Origin: Sphingobacteriaceae bacterium
Lineage (GTDB): Bacteria > Bacteroidota > Bacteroidia > Sphingobacteriales > Sphingobacteriaceae
Length of the DNA: 6,288 nucleotides
Assembly: GCA_947458775.1 (NCBI GenBank)
Contig: CANGZX010000047.1
Span: 1-6,288 of the forward strand
Direction: 5' to 3'
The notes beneath the pieces are model-generated. The model searched no databases and was not told the origin of the DNA. It saw only the letters and a list, made by a program, of their open reading frames with translations. Position 1 is the stretch's first letter. The number at the start of each line of letters is the position of its first letter. The position numbers were made by a program, and so were the translations under genes. Positions 1-5,740 of this stretch are shown in pieces.

Positions 1-208
1 ATCTTCATTAGCTACCGAATGGTTAAAAGGCAAATCTATTGACGATGCCATTACCATTGACAACATGGATATTGTAGAAGAATTGGCTTTACCACCAGTA
101 AAAATTCACTGCTCGGTATTAGCAGAAGATGCTATTAAAGCCGCCATTAACGATTACCGTGTAAAAAATGGCTTAGCTCCTATCGAAAGCGAAAAAAGTC
201 ATCACTAA
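1..208 (+). CDS. iscU: Fe-S cluster assembly scaffold IscU (3' end, partial)
   Basis: This is the C-terminal part of the IscU scaffold, on which the cysteine desulfurase IscS and an iron source build [2Fe-2S] clusters in the cytoplasm. The reading frame enters from before the window (first full codon at 2) and stops with TAA at 206-208, leaving 68 codons. The segment contains the LPPVK motif, which in characterised IscU proteins is the docking peptide for the HscA chaperone. It is followed directly by IHC, whose His-Cys pair matches the family's third cluster ligand region, then AEDAIKAAI and a short polar tail ending in His-His. The first two ligand cysteines would lie upstream of the window. 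The LPPVK motif argues for an ISC-type IscU rather than SufU or a NifU N-terminal domain. iscA starts 8 bases downstream, so the two are almost certainly co-transcribed. iscS is expected just upstream but is not visible. Confidence 0.93.
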   Translation, partial: SSLATEWLKGKSIDDAITIDNMDIVEELALPPVKIHCSVLAEDAIKAAINDYRVKNGLAPIESEKSHH

Positions 209-216
209 AAATAAAA

Positions 217-543
217 ATGGTAACCATTACCGATAAAGCAAAAGAAAAAGCACTAAGCCTGATGCAAGAAGCCGGCTTAGACGATTCGTACTTTTTACGG
301 GTTTCTGTAAAAGGTGGAGGGTGCTCTGGCTTATCGTATAATTTAGATTTTGATAACGAAGTAAAAACGGGCGACCAGTTTTTTGAAGACAACGGAATCA
401 AAATTACCTTAGACATGAAATCGTTTTTATACCTAGCTGGCACCGAACTCGATTTTACCGACGGATTAAACGGCAAGGGTTTCAACTTTAATAACCCAAA
501 TGCCAGTCGCACCTGCGGCTGTGGCGAAAGCTTTTCGGTTTAA
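217..543 (+). CDS. iscA: Fe-S cluster assembly / carrier protein, HesB/IscA family (A-type carrier)
   Basis: This 108-residue A-type carrier protein is of normal family length. Such proteins bind Fe-S clusters or iron and pass them to target apoproteins in the cytoplasm. All three conserved cysteines are present: Cys36 in the GGGCSGL motif, and Cys100 and Cys102 in the C-terminal TCGCGESF motif. The central region (residues about 60-90, including the LAGTELDF segment) has the usual HesB fold pattern. The start at 217 gives a normal N-terminus (MVTITDKAKEKA) and follows iscU by only 8 bases. The start context is A-rich with no clear Shine-Dalgarno, as is common in Bacteroidota. A strong hairpin terminator follows 19 bases after the stop, so this is the last gene of the unit. 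The order iscU-iscA supports IscA rather than SufA or ErpA, but A-type carriers are hard to separate by sequence alone. Confidence 0.93.
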   Translation: MVTITDKAKEKALSLMQEAGLDDSYFLRVSVKGGGCSGLSYNLDFDNEVKTGDQFFEDNGIKITLDMKSFLYLAGTELDFTDGLNGKGFNFNNPNASRTCGCGESFSV

Positions 544-562
544 AAATCATTCCCATATTTTT

Positions 563-598
563 AAAGGCGTTCAAATAGTTGAACGCCTTTTGTTTTTT
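563..598 (+). terminator. Rho-independent terminator of the iscU-iscA unit
   Basis: There is a perfect 12-bp stem: AAAGGCGTTCAA at 563-574 pairs with TTGAACGCCTTT at 579-590 around the 4-base loop ATAG. It is followed by the T-rich tract TGTTTTTT (591-598). It lies 19 bases after the iscA stop codon and fits intrinsic termination of the + strand transcript. Confidence 0.9.
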
Positions 599-620
599 AA
601 ATCGGGTATGCGTATAATTG
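588..620 (+). promoter_or_regulatory. Candidate Bacteroidota-type promoter for the acyl-CoA synthetase gene
   Basis: TATAATTG at 613-620 matches the -7 consensus TAnnTTTG at all but one specified base. TTTTG at 588-592 lies 20 bases upstream and can act as the -33 element. Transcription would begin near 625, giving a leader of about 20 bases before the ATG at 647. The -33 element falls within the right arm and T-tract of the preceding terminator. This is a pattern match only, in AT-rich DNA where chance matches occur. Confidence 0.42.
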
Positions 621-646
621 TGAACTAACCAATGCGTTAAAAACGT

Positions 647-2554
647 ATGAACTTACTAAATGAACACAGCACCATTCCGCGGCTATTGCGGAATGTGGTA
701 GAACACATACATCCCGAAACCACTACTTTTTTATTCCATCATACCAAAAATGGCTGGGAAGAAATTAGTTACAAGCAGGTATTAGACAAGGCGGATGCTA
801 TTTCAAGCTACTTCCTTGATTTGGGTATACAAAAAGGCGATCGTTTGGCCTTAATTATTGAAAATTGTCCCGAATACGTTTATTACGACCAAGCTCTACA
901 GCAATTGGGTGCTGTAAACGTATCTATATACCCTACCCTTAGCGAAACAGAAATTGCGTACATTTTAAACGATGCCGGAGCAAAAATGATTTTGGTGGGA
1001 AATCCTTTCCTACTCAAGAAAATCTTAAAAATAGCGAATACTTGTCCGCAGCTTATCCGCATCATTCCAGTTTTTGAGGGTTATGAAAAACATGTAGAAG
1101 GGCAATCTATCAATGCCGGCGTTCTTTCGCTTGCAGAACTTATTGCCGAGGGCGAACAAACCCTAGCGGTACATAAAAAAGAATTAGATGTAGTAAGAAA
1201 CGAAGTAAAACCAAGCGATTTATCTTCTTTAATTTATACTTCAGGCACTACCGGAACACCTAAAGGGGTGATGCTTACCCATGGAAACTTTGTAGAAAAC
1301 GTACGGGTATGTTTAGAACAAATTCCGGTAATAGACGAGCACGAAACCTTTCTTTCGTTCTTACCCCTATCTCACGTTTTTGAACGCACAGCCACCTATC
1401 ACATTTGCATAGCAAAGGGCTGTAAAATTGCTTTTGCCCAAAGTTTGGAGCTACTAGCCAAAAACATGGGCGAAGTAAAACCAACCGTAATGAGCTGCGT
1501 TCCTCGTTTATTAGAACGCATACACGATAAAGCCATGAAAAATGGCACATCGGCAGGTGGTTTAAAAAGTAAAATATTTTTATGGGCTTTAGAAGTAGGT
1601 AAAACCTACCGAGAAGTACAAGAATCTGGTAAAAAACCTGGTTTAGTACTTAGTCTACAACAAAAGTTAGCCGAAAAACTAGTTTTCAGTAAAATTAAAG
1701 AAAAAACCGGCGGGCGATTAAAATTCATGATCTCAGGTGGAGCTGCCTTGCCTAAAAACGTAGGCGAATTTTTCGGTAATCTCGGCATCAAAATTTTAGA
1801 AGGCTTTGGCTTGACTGAAACATCACCCGTGATGGCCGTAACCGAATACCACCGCCAAATATATGGTACCGTTGGCCGGGTAATACCAGGTATTGAAGTG
1901 GGTATTCAAGATGTAGAAAGCAAGAAATTTATTGCCATACAAACACACGATAGCTTTAACGAAGCATTTGAATGCGGCGAAGGCGAAGTGGTAGTGCGTG
2001 GCCACTGCGTAATGAAAGGCTACTGGAACAAAGTAGAAGAAACTGCCCAAGTTTTAGATAAAGATGGTTGGTTCCACACGGGCGATGTAGGCCGCTTTTT
2101 TAAAGGAAACCTGCAAATTACCGACCGTATTAAAAACATGTTGGTAAACGCTTATGGCAAAAACATTTACCCAACACCGGTAGAAAATACCTATCTAAAA
2201 AGCCCAAAAGTAGTACAAGTATTCCTTATTGGCGATAAACAAGAGTACATTACGGCCATTTTGGTGCCCTCTCGAGAAAGTTTACAAGATGAGTTTAAGT
2301 TGAGTGACGACTTCTTTAATGCTCCTGAAACCTTCATTACAGATGAAAAAATGATAAACTGGGTAGATGAAGACATAAAGCACCTATCCAACGAATTGGC
2401 AAAATTTGAGCGTATTAAACATTTCAAACTCAAACGCAATCCTTTTACCATAGAAGAGGGCGAAATTACACCGACACTTAAAGCCAAACGAAAGGTAATT
2501 GAGCAAAAATATGCCGATGCCATTAGCTCCATGTATACCGAAGACGAAAGTTAA
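647..2554 (+). CDS. Long-chain fatty acid--CoA ligase (AMP-forming acyl-CoA synthetase, FAA1/COG1022 type)
   Basis: This 635-residue adenylate-forming enzyme is predicted to activate long-chain fatty acids with ATP and CoA, giving acyl-CoA for lipid synthesis or degradation. ANL-superfamily motifs appear in order: the phosphate-binding loop YTSGTTGTPKG (197-207), LPLSHVFER (239-247), GFGLTET (386-392), GWFHTGD (474-480, with the ribose-binding Asp480) and ITDRIKN (491-497, with the hinge-region Arg494). The C-terminal ITPTLKAKRK (607-616) carries the probable catalytic lysine, Lys612. The length and C-terminal layout fit the eukaryote-like FAA1 group better than E. coli FadD, so no gene symbol is given. 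Two segments look unusual: a longer stretch before the GEVVVRG motif (about 424-445) and NAYGKNIYPTPVEN after the hinge. No signal peptide or transmembrane segment is evident. The gene appears monocistronic, with its own promoter candidate and terminator. Chain-length preference cannot be read from the sequence. Confidence 0.92.
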   Translation: MNLLNEHSTIPRLLRNVVEHIHPETTTFLFHHTKNGWEEISYKQVLDKADAISSYFLDLGIQKGDRLALIIENCPEYVYYDQALQQLGAVNVSIYPTLSETEIAYILNDAGAKMILVGNPFLLKKILKIANTCPQLIRIIPVFEGYEKHVEGQSINAGVLSLAELIAEGEQTLAVHKKELDVVRNEVKPSDLSSLIYTSGTTGTPKGVMLTHGNFVENVRVCLEQIPVIDEHETFLSFLPLSHVFERTATYHICIAKGCKIAFAQSLELLAKNMGEVKPTVMSCVPRLLERIHDKAMKNGTSAGGLKSKIFLWALEVGKTYREVQESGKKPGLVLSLQQKLAEKLVFSKIKEKTGGRLKFMISGGAALPKNVGEFFGNLGIKILEGFGLTETSPVMAVTEYHRQIYGTVGRVIPGIEVGIQDVESKKFIAIQTHDSFNEAFECGEGEVVVRGHCVMKGYWNKVEETAQVLDKDGWFHTGDVGRFFKGNLQITDRIKNMLVNAYGKNIYPTPVENTYLKSPKVVQVFLIGDKQEYITAILVPSRESLQDEFKLSDDFFNAPETFITDEKMINWVDEDIKHLSNELAKFERIKHFKLKRNPFTIEEGEITPTLKAKRKVIEQKYADAISSMYTEDES

Positions 2555-2570
2555 CAAAAGTACATCGCGT

Positions 2571-2609
2571 AAAAGAGCATCGAATTATTTCGGTGCTCTT
2601 TTTGTTTTT
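2571..2609 (+). terminator. Rho-independent terminator of the acyl-CoA synthetase gene
   Basis: A 14-bp stem is formed by AAAAGAGCATCGAA (2571-2584) and TTCGGTGCTCTTTT (2589-2602) around the loop TTAT. All pairs are Watson-Crick except one U-G pair. The T-rich tract continues to 2609 (TTTGTTTTT). It starts 16 bases after the stop codon and separates this gene from lysS. Confidence 0.87.
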
Positions 2610-2616
2610 GGCCTTG

Positions 2617-2652
2617 TTGAAACACATTTTACGCATAAAAACCCTATTTTTG
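2617..2652 (+). promoter_or_regulatory. Bacteroidota-type promoter for lysS
   Basis: TATTTTTG at 2645-2652 matches the -7 consensus TAnnTTTG perfectly. It predicts a start of transcription near 2657 and a leader of about 16 bases before the ATG at 2673. The -33 element is weak: the nearest TTG (2617-2619) is 25 bases upstream of the -7 box, slightly beyond the usual 17-23. The -7 box is the stronger part of this call. Confidence 0.55.
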
Positions 2653-2672
2653 CACAAATTTGAAACGAACAT

Positions 2673-4394
2673 ATGAGTATAGGTTTATCTGAACAAGAAA
2701 TTTTACGCCGAGAGGCCATGGTCGAGTTACGCAACTTGGGCATTAACCCCTATCCAGCTGAAGCATTTGACGTAACGGCCAATGCCAAGGATATTAAGGA
2801 AAACTACGAACGCGATAAAACTGCTTATAAAAATATCCGCATGGCCGGCCGTATCATGACCCGTAGAATTATGGGTAGTGCGTCTTTTGCCGAAATTCAG
2901 GATGCTAGCGGACGTATTCAAATTTATTTAAACCGCGATGAAATTTGTCCTACTGAGGACAAAACCCTATACAATACCGTATTTAAAAAATTATTGGATA
3001 TTGGCGATTTTATTGGCCTAGAGGGTTATGTTTTTACCACTCAAACCGGTGAAATTTCGGTACACGTTACCAACATGACGGTATTATCAAAATCGTTGAA
3101 ACCCCTACCCATTGTAAAACGAGATGAGGAAGGAAATATTTACGACGGCTTTACCGACCCGGAACTGCGCTACCGCCAACGCTATGTAGATTTAACCGTC
3201 AATCCGGAGTTTAAAGATATTTTCATTAACCGCTCGAGAGTAATAAACACCATGCGTGGCTATTTCGATAGCCAAGGCTGGATGGAAGTAGAAACTCCTA
3301 TCCTGCAACCGGTACACGGCGGTGCAGCCGCTCGTCCGTTTAAAACACACCACAATACGCTCGACATGCCTTTGTTTTTACGTATTGCCAACGAACTCTA
3401 CCTAAAACGCCTGATTGTTGCCGGATTTGATGGCGTATATGAATTCGGTAAAATGTTCCGTAACGAGGGCATGGACCGCACGCACAACCCCGAATTTACT
3501 TCCATGGAAATTTACGTGGCCTATAAAGATTATATCTGGATGATGGCCATGGTAGAAGAATGCTTAGAAAAAGTAGCCCTAGCTACCAACGGCTCTTCAC
3601 AAGTAAAAGTAGGCGAACACCTCATTGAGTTTGCCGGACCCTACGAGAAATTATCGATGTACGATTCGATTAAAAAATATACCGGCATTGATGTATCCGA
3701 ACAAGACGAGCAAGGTTTACGCAGCATTTGCAAAGACCTTGGCATTGAGGTTGACCCAAGTATGGGCCGAGGTAAATTAATTGATGAAATTTTTGGCGCC
3801 AAAGTAGAAGCTAACCTCATTCAGCCTACCTACATTACCGACTACCCTATTGAAATGACGCCTTTGGCGAAAAAACACCGCAGTAAAGTGGGCTTGGTAG
3901 AACGTTTTGAGTTGTTTGTGATGGGTAAAGAAATTGCCAACGCCTATTCCGAATTAAACGACCCTATCGATCAGCGTGAACGTTTCGAAGACCAGCTGAA
4001 ATTAGCCGACCGTGGCGACGAAGAAGCCATGGCCATGGATGAAGACTTTTTACGTGCCTTGGAATACGGCATGCCGCCAACCTCTGGCTTAGGTATTGGT
4101 ATAGACCGCTTGGTGATGTTAATGACCAACCAAAGCACCATTCAAGAAGTATTGTTCTTTCCACAAATGCGACCCGAGAAGAAAGCAAAAGTGGTTTCGG
4201 TAGAAGATTTTACCGCTTTGGGCGTACCGGCTGTATGGGTACCCGTATTGCAAAAAATGGGCTTTAATAGCCCCGAAGAATTAAAAGCAGGCAACCCCAA
4301 CAAAGTATTTAACGATTTAGGTGGCATGCGCAAAAAGCTAAAACTCGACATCGCTATGCCTGATAAGGATTTGGTAATGACTTGGTTTGCCTAA
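2673..4394 (+). CDS. lysS: Lysine--tRNA ligase (class II lysyl-tRNA synthetase)
   Basis: This 573-residue cytoplasmic enzyme charges tRNA-Lys with lysine using ATP. The N-terminal OB-fold anticodon-binding domain spans about residues 55-140 ([13 protein letters not shown], then [14 protein letters not shown]). The class II catalytic core follows. Motif 1 is [12 protein letters not shown] (202-213, with the motif-1 proline at 213). Motif 2 runs from [11 protein letters not shown] to [11 protein letters not shown] (256-281), with Arg263 and Glu265 of the FRNE signature. Motif 3 is [12 protein letters not shown] (472-483), with Arg479. The conserved [12 protein letters not shown] (389-400) and [14 protein letters not shown] (418-431) are also present. 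The core would normally end near MRPEKK (499-504, the E. coli end point). Here about 70 further residues follow, resembling a small helical domain, as is usual for Bacteroidota LysS. The start at 2673 sits 20 bases after a perfect -7 box. The gene ends on a hairpin shared with the convergent gene. Confidence 0.97.
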   Translation: MSIGLSEQEILRREAMVELRNLGINPYPAEAFDVTANAKDIKENYERDKTAYKNIRMAGRIMTRRIMGSASFAEIQDASGRIQIYLNRDEICPTEDKTLYNTVFKKLLDIGDFIGLEGYVFTTQTGEISVHVTNMTVLSKSLKPLPIVKRDEEGNIYDGFTDPELRYRQRYVDLTVNPEFKDIFINRSRVINTMRGYFDSQGWMEVETPILQPVHGGAAARPFKTHHNTLDMPLFLRIANELYLKRLIVAGFDGVYEFGKMFRNEGMDRTHNPEFTSMEIYVAYKDYIWMMAMVEECLEKVALATNGSSQVKVGEHLIEFAGPYEKLSMYDSIKKYTGIDVSEQDEQGLRSICKDLGIEVDPSMGRGKLIDEIFGAKVEANLIQPTYITDYPIEMTPLAKKHRSKVGLVERFELFVMGKEIANAYSELNDPIDQRERFEDQLKLADRGDEEAMAMDEDFLRALEYGMPPTSGLGIGIDRLVMLMTNQSTIQEVLFFPQMRPEKKAKVVSVEDFTALGVPAVWVPVLQKMGFNSPEELKAGNPNKVFNDLGGMRKKLKLDIAMPDKDLVMTWFA

Positions 4395-4432
4395 AACAAA
4401 AGCCCCGAGAAATTCTCGGGGCTTTTGTTTTA
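4392..4432. terminator. Bidirectional terminator shared by lysS and the convergent TPR membrane-protein gene
   Basis: A perfect 19-bp stem (4392-4410 pairing with 4414-4432) closes a 3-base loop AAT. The core is GCCCCGAGA/TCTCGGGGC, flanked by AAAACAAAA on the left and TTTTGTTTT on the right, so each strand reads a GC-rich hairpin followed by a T-rich tract. The TAA stop of lysS (4392-4394) and the TAA stop of the minus-strand gene (TTA at 4430-4432) form the two halves of the stem base. Confidence 0.9.
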
Positions 4433-4972
4433 TCTATAGCCTCTAACTTGTTGAGATTTATCTAGCTGGCCCATTTGCGCCTGCATCATCTTTATCTGTT
4501 CGGCTAGCAGTTTATTCTTATCTGCCTTTTTAGCTTCCTGCAAATACATGGTAGCTTCTCGTTTATTCCGTTTGGCCATGGCAATACCGGCTAAACTCAA
4601 TTTAGCTAGGGCCACGTTGTGATCCATGGTCATGCCTAAAGAAAGTGCACGTTTAAAGTATTTTTCTGATTGTAAAGGTGCTTTTCTCGATTCTATTAAA
4701 CCCAGCAATAACTGGTAATACCCGTGTTGCACGCTAATTAATTCACGCTCGTAATTGGCAATTTTATTCAACCACGCTTCTGCTTTTTCCATATTCTCTT
4801 TACGCAAATAATATTGCGCCAAGAGCATTTTCTCGTTAAAGAAAAAGGTAACAAACACCAATAGGGCTAAAATAATTCCCAAGATTCCCCATCCCCACGA
4901 TCCGAAAATAATAAGGGCTATAGATCCGCCTAATAGAGCAAGAGCGGCAATTAATCGTATAATATTTGGCAT
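4430..4972 (-). CDS. Uncharacterised membrane protein: two N-terminal TM helices plus TPR-like cytoplasmic domain
   Basis: This 180-residue protein could not be matched to a named family from memory. The N-terminus holds two hydrophobic helices (about residues 4-23 and 26-45) joined by the tight turn FGSWGWG, so both ends should lie on the same side of the inner membrane. Basic residues after the second helix suggest that side is the cytoplasm. The rest looks like three tetratricopeptide-type helix pairs: about 48-71 (LAQYYLRKENMEKAEAWLNK), 84-113 (ending SEKYFKRALSLGM) and 119-150 (AKLSLAGIAMAKRNKREA and following). TPR repeats usually mediate protein-protein contacts, so a scaffold role at the membrane is a reasonable inference, but no partner or pathway is visible. 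The tail (151-180) is polar, Gln-, Lys- and Met-rich. The gene converges on lysS, sharing its terminator, and diverges from ung, so it appears monocistronic. A palindrome lies just upstream of its start. Confidence 0.78.
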   Translation of the reverse strand: MPNIIRLIAALALLGGSIALIIFGSWGWGILGIILALLVFVTFFFNEKMLLAQYYLRKENMEKAEAWLNKIANYERELISVQHGYYQLLLGLIESRKAPLQSEKYFKRALSLGMTMDHNVALAKLSLAGIAMAKRNKREATMYLQEAKKADKNKLLAEQIKMMQAQMGQLDKSQQVRGYR

Positions 4973-4984
4973 AGTAGCTAACGT

Positions 4985-4999
4985 TTTGTAGGCTACAAA
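4985..4999. repeat. Short perfect inverted repeat in the divergent intergenic region (possible operator)
   Basis: TTTGTAG-G-CTACAAA is a perfect 7-bp inverted repeat with a single central base, centred 20 bases upstream of the start codon of the minus-strand membrane-protein gene. It overlaps the expected transcription start of that gene if the near-match -7 box at 4996-5003 is used. The shape suits a dimeric repressor site, but it could also be a chance palindrome or a leader hairpin. Confidence 0.35.
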
Positions 5000-5003
5000 T
5001 ATC
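4996..5003 (-). promoter_or_regulatory. Weak candidate -7 element for the TPR membrane-protein gene
   Basis: Read on the minus strand this is GATATTTG, which differs from TAnnTTTG only at the first base. It lies 23 bases upstream of the start codon (ATG at 4972-4970). No well-spaced -33 TTG is seen. A second one-mismatch box, TTTATTTG (minus strand, 5016-5023), is an alternative. Confidence 0.28.
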
Positions 5004-5038
5004 CGATTTATCTCTCAAATAAACGGCATGTAAAATGT

Positions 5039-5046
5039 TATATTTG
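5039..5046 (+). promoter_or_regulatory. Bacteroidota-type -7 element for ung
   Basis: TATATTTG matches TAnnTTTG perfectly and ends 16 bases before the ung ATG at 5063, predicting a very short leader of about 10-12 bases. No TTG is found at the expected -33 position, so the upstream half of the promoter is not supported. Confidence 0.5.
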
Positions 5047-5062
5047 AGCAAAAGCATCGTTT

Positions 5063-5740
5063 ATGCCCACATCCTTGCATCCTTCGTGGCTCCCTGCCTT
5101 AGAAAACGAGTTTCATAAACCGTATATGTTGGGCCTAAACCAGTTTTTAGAGCAGGAAAATGAACACCAAACGATTGTTTTCCCCAAACCCAGCGATGTA
5201 TTCAATGCGTTTAACCTCACTCCTTTTAATGAAGTAAAAGTGGTTATTTTAGGGCAAGATCCCTACCACGGAGCGAATCAAGCACATGGTTTGTCTTTTT
5301 CGGTACAAAAGGGTGTAGCCGTACCCCCTTCATTGAAAAATATATACAAAGAACTGCAAGCAGATATCCCCGGATTTAAAATTCCAAATCATGGCGATTT
5401 AAGTAGCTGGGCCAAACAAGGGGTATTATTACTCAATGCTACCTTAACAGTACAGGCAGGTGAGCCAGGTTCGCATCAGAAAATGGGCTGGGAGCAATTC
5501 ACCGACCGAGCCATACGAGCATTAAGCGAACAAAGAGAAGGTTTGGTATTTATGCTCTGGGGCCGCTATGCACAGGCAAAGGCATCACTAATAAATCCAA
5601 CAAAACATGTGGTTTTAACGGCCGCTCATCCCTCTCCTTTTTCGGCCTATAACGGCTTCTTTGGCTGTAGCCATTTTTCAAAAGCAAACGCCTATTTGGT
5701 AAAAAAGGGAGAAAAACCGATTGTTTGGCAGATAGACTAA
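5063..5740 (+). CDS. ung: Uracil-DNA glycosylase (family 1 UDG)
   Basis: Ung starts base-excision repair by removing uracil produced by cytosine deamination or dUTP misincorporation. The 225-residue length is close to E. coli Ung, and the sequence can be aligned with it at a constant offset of +2 over the active site. The water-activating loop GQDPYH is at 64-69, with catalytic Asp66 and Tyr68. The uracil-stacking Phe is Phe79 (GLSFSV), and the uracil-reading Asn is Asn125 (LLLNATLTV). The HPSP loop is at 189-192, with His189, and FFGCSHF follows at 199-205. The residue after HPSP, the leucine that wedges into DNA in E. coli and human Ung, is Phe193 here, and the usual Arg of the RGFFG motif is Asn197. 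The start at 5063 gives a compact N-terminus typical of bacterial Ung. The gene is divergent from the TPR membrane-protein gene and overlaps the stop of the convergent regulator gene by 4 bases. Confidence 0.97.
   Translation: MPTSLHPSWLPALENEFHKPYMLGLNQFLEQENEHQTIVFPKPSDVFNAFNLTPFNEVKVVILGQDPYHGANQAHGLSFSVQKGVAVPPSLKNIYKELQADIPGFKIPNHGDLSSWAKQGVLLLNATLTVQAGEPGSHQKMGWEQFTDRAIRALSEQREGLVFMLWGRYAQAKASLINPTKHVVLTAAHPSPFSAYNGFFGCSHFSKANAYLVKKGEKPIVWQID

Noticed and set aside
180..512. Minus-strand open frame of 110 codons opposite iscA
   Set aside because: It is antisense to a fully conserved IscA with all three ligand cysteines. Its composition is what the complement of such a gene gives, and there is no promoter or family match.
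2191..2532. Minus-strand open frame of 113 codons opposite the 3' end of the acyl-CoA synthetase gene
   Set aside because: It is opposite the conserved C-terminal catalytic domain and has no recognisable motif, so it is treated as a shadow.
3964..4188. Minus-strand open frame of 74 codons opposite lysS
   Set aside because: It covers the complement of LysS motif 3 and its flanks. No independent coding evidence.
4836..5057. Minus-strand open frame of 73 codons overlapping the start of the TPR membrane-protein gene
   Set aside because: It lies in a different frame from a well-supported membrane protein, has no recognisable domain, and extends over the ung promoter region. It is best explained as a shadow frame.
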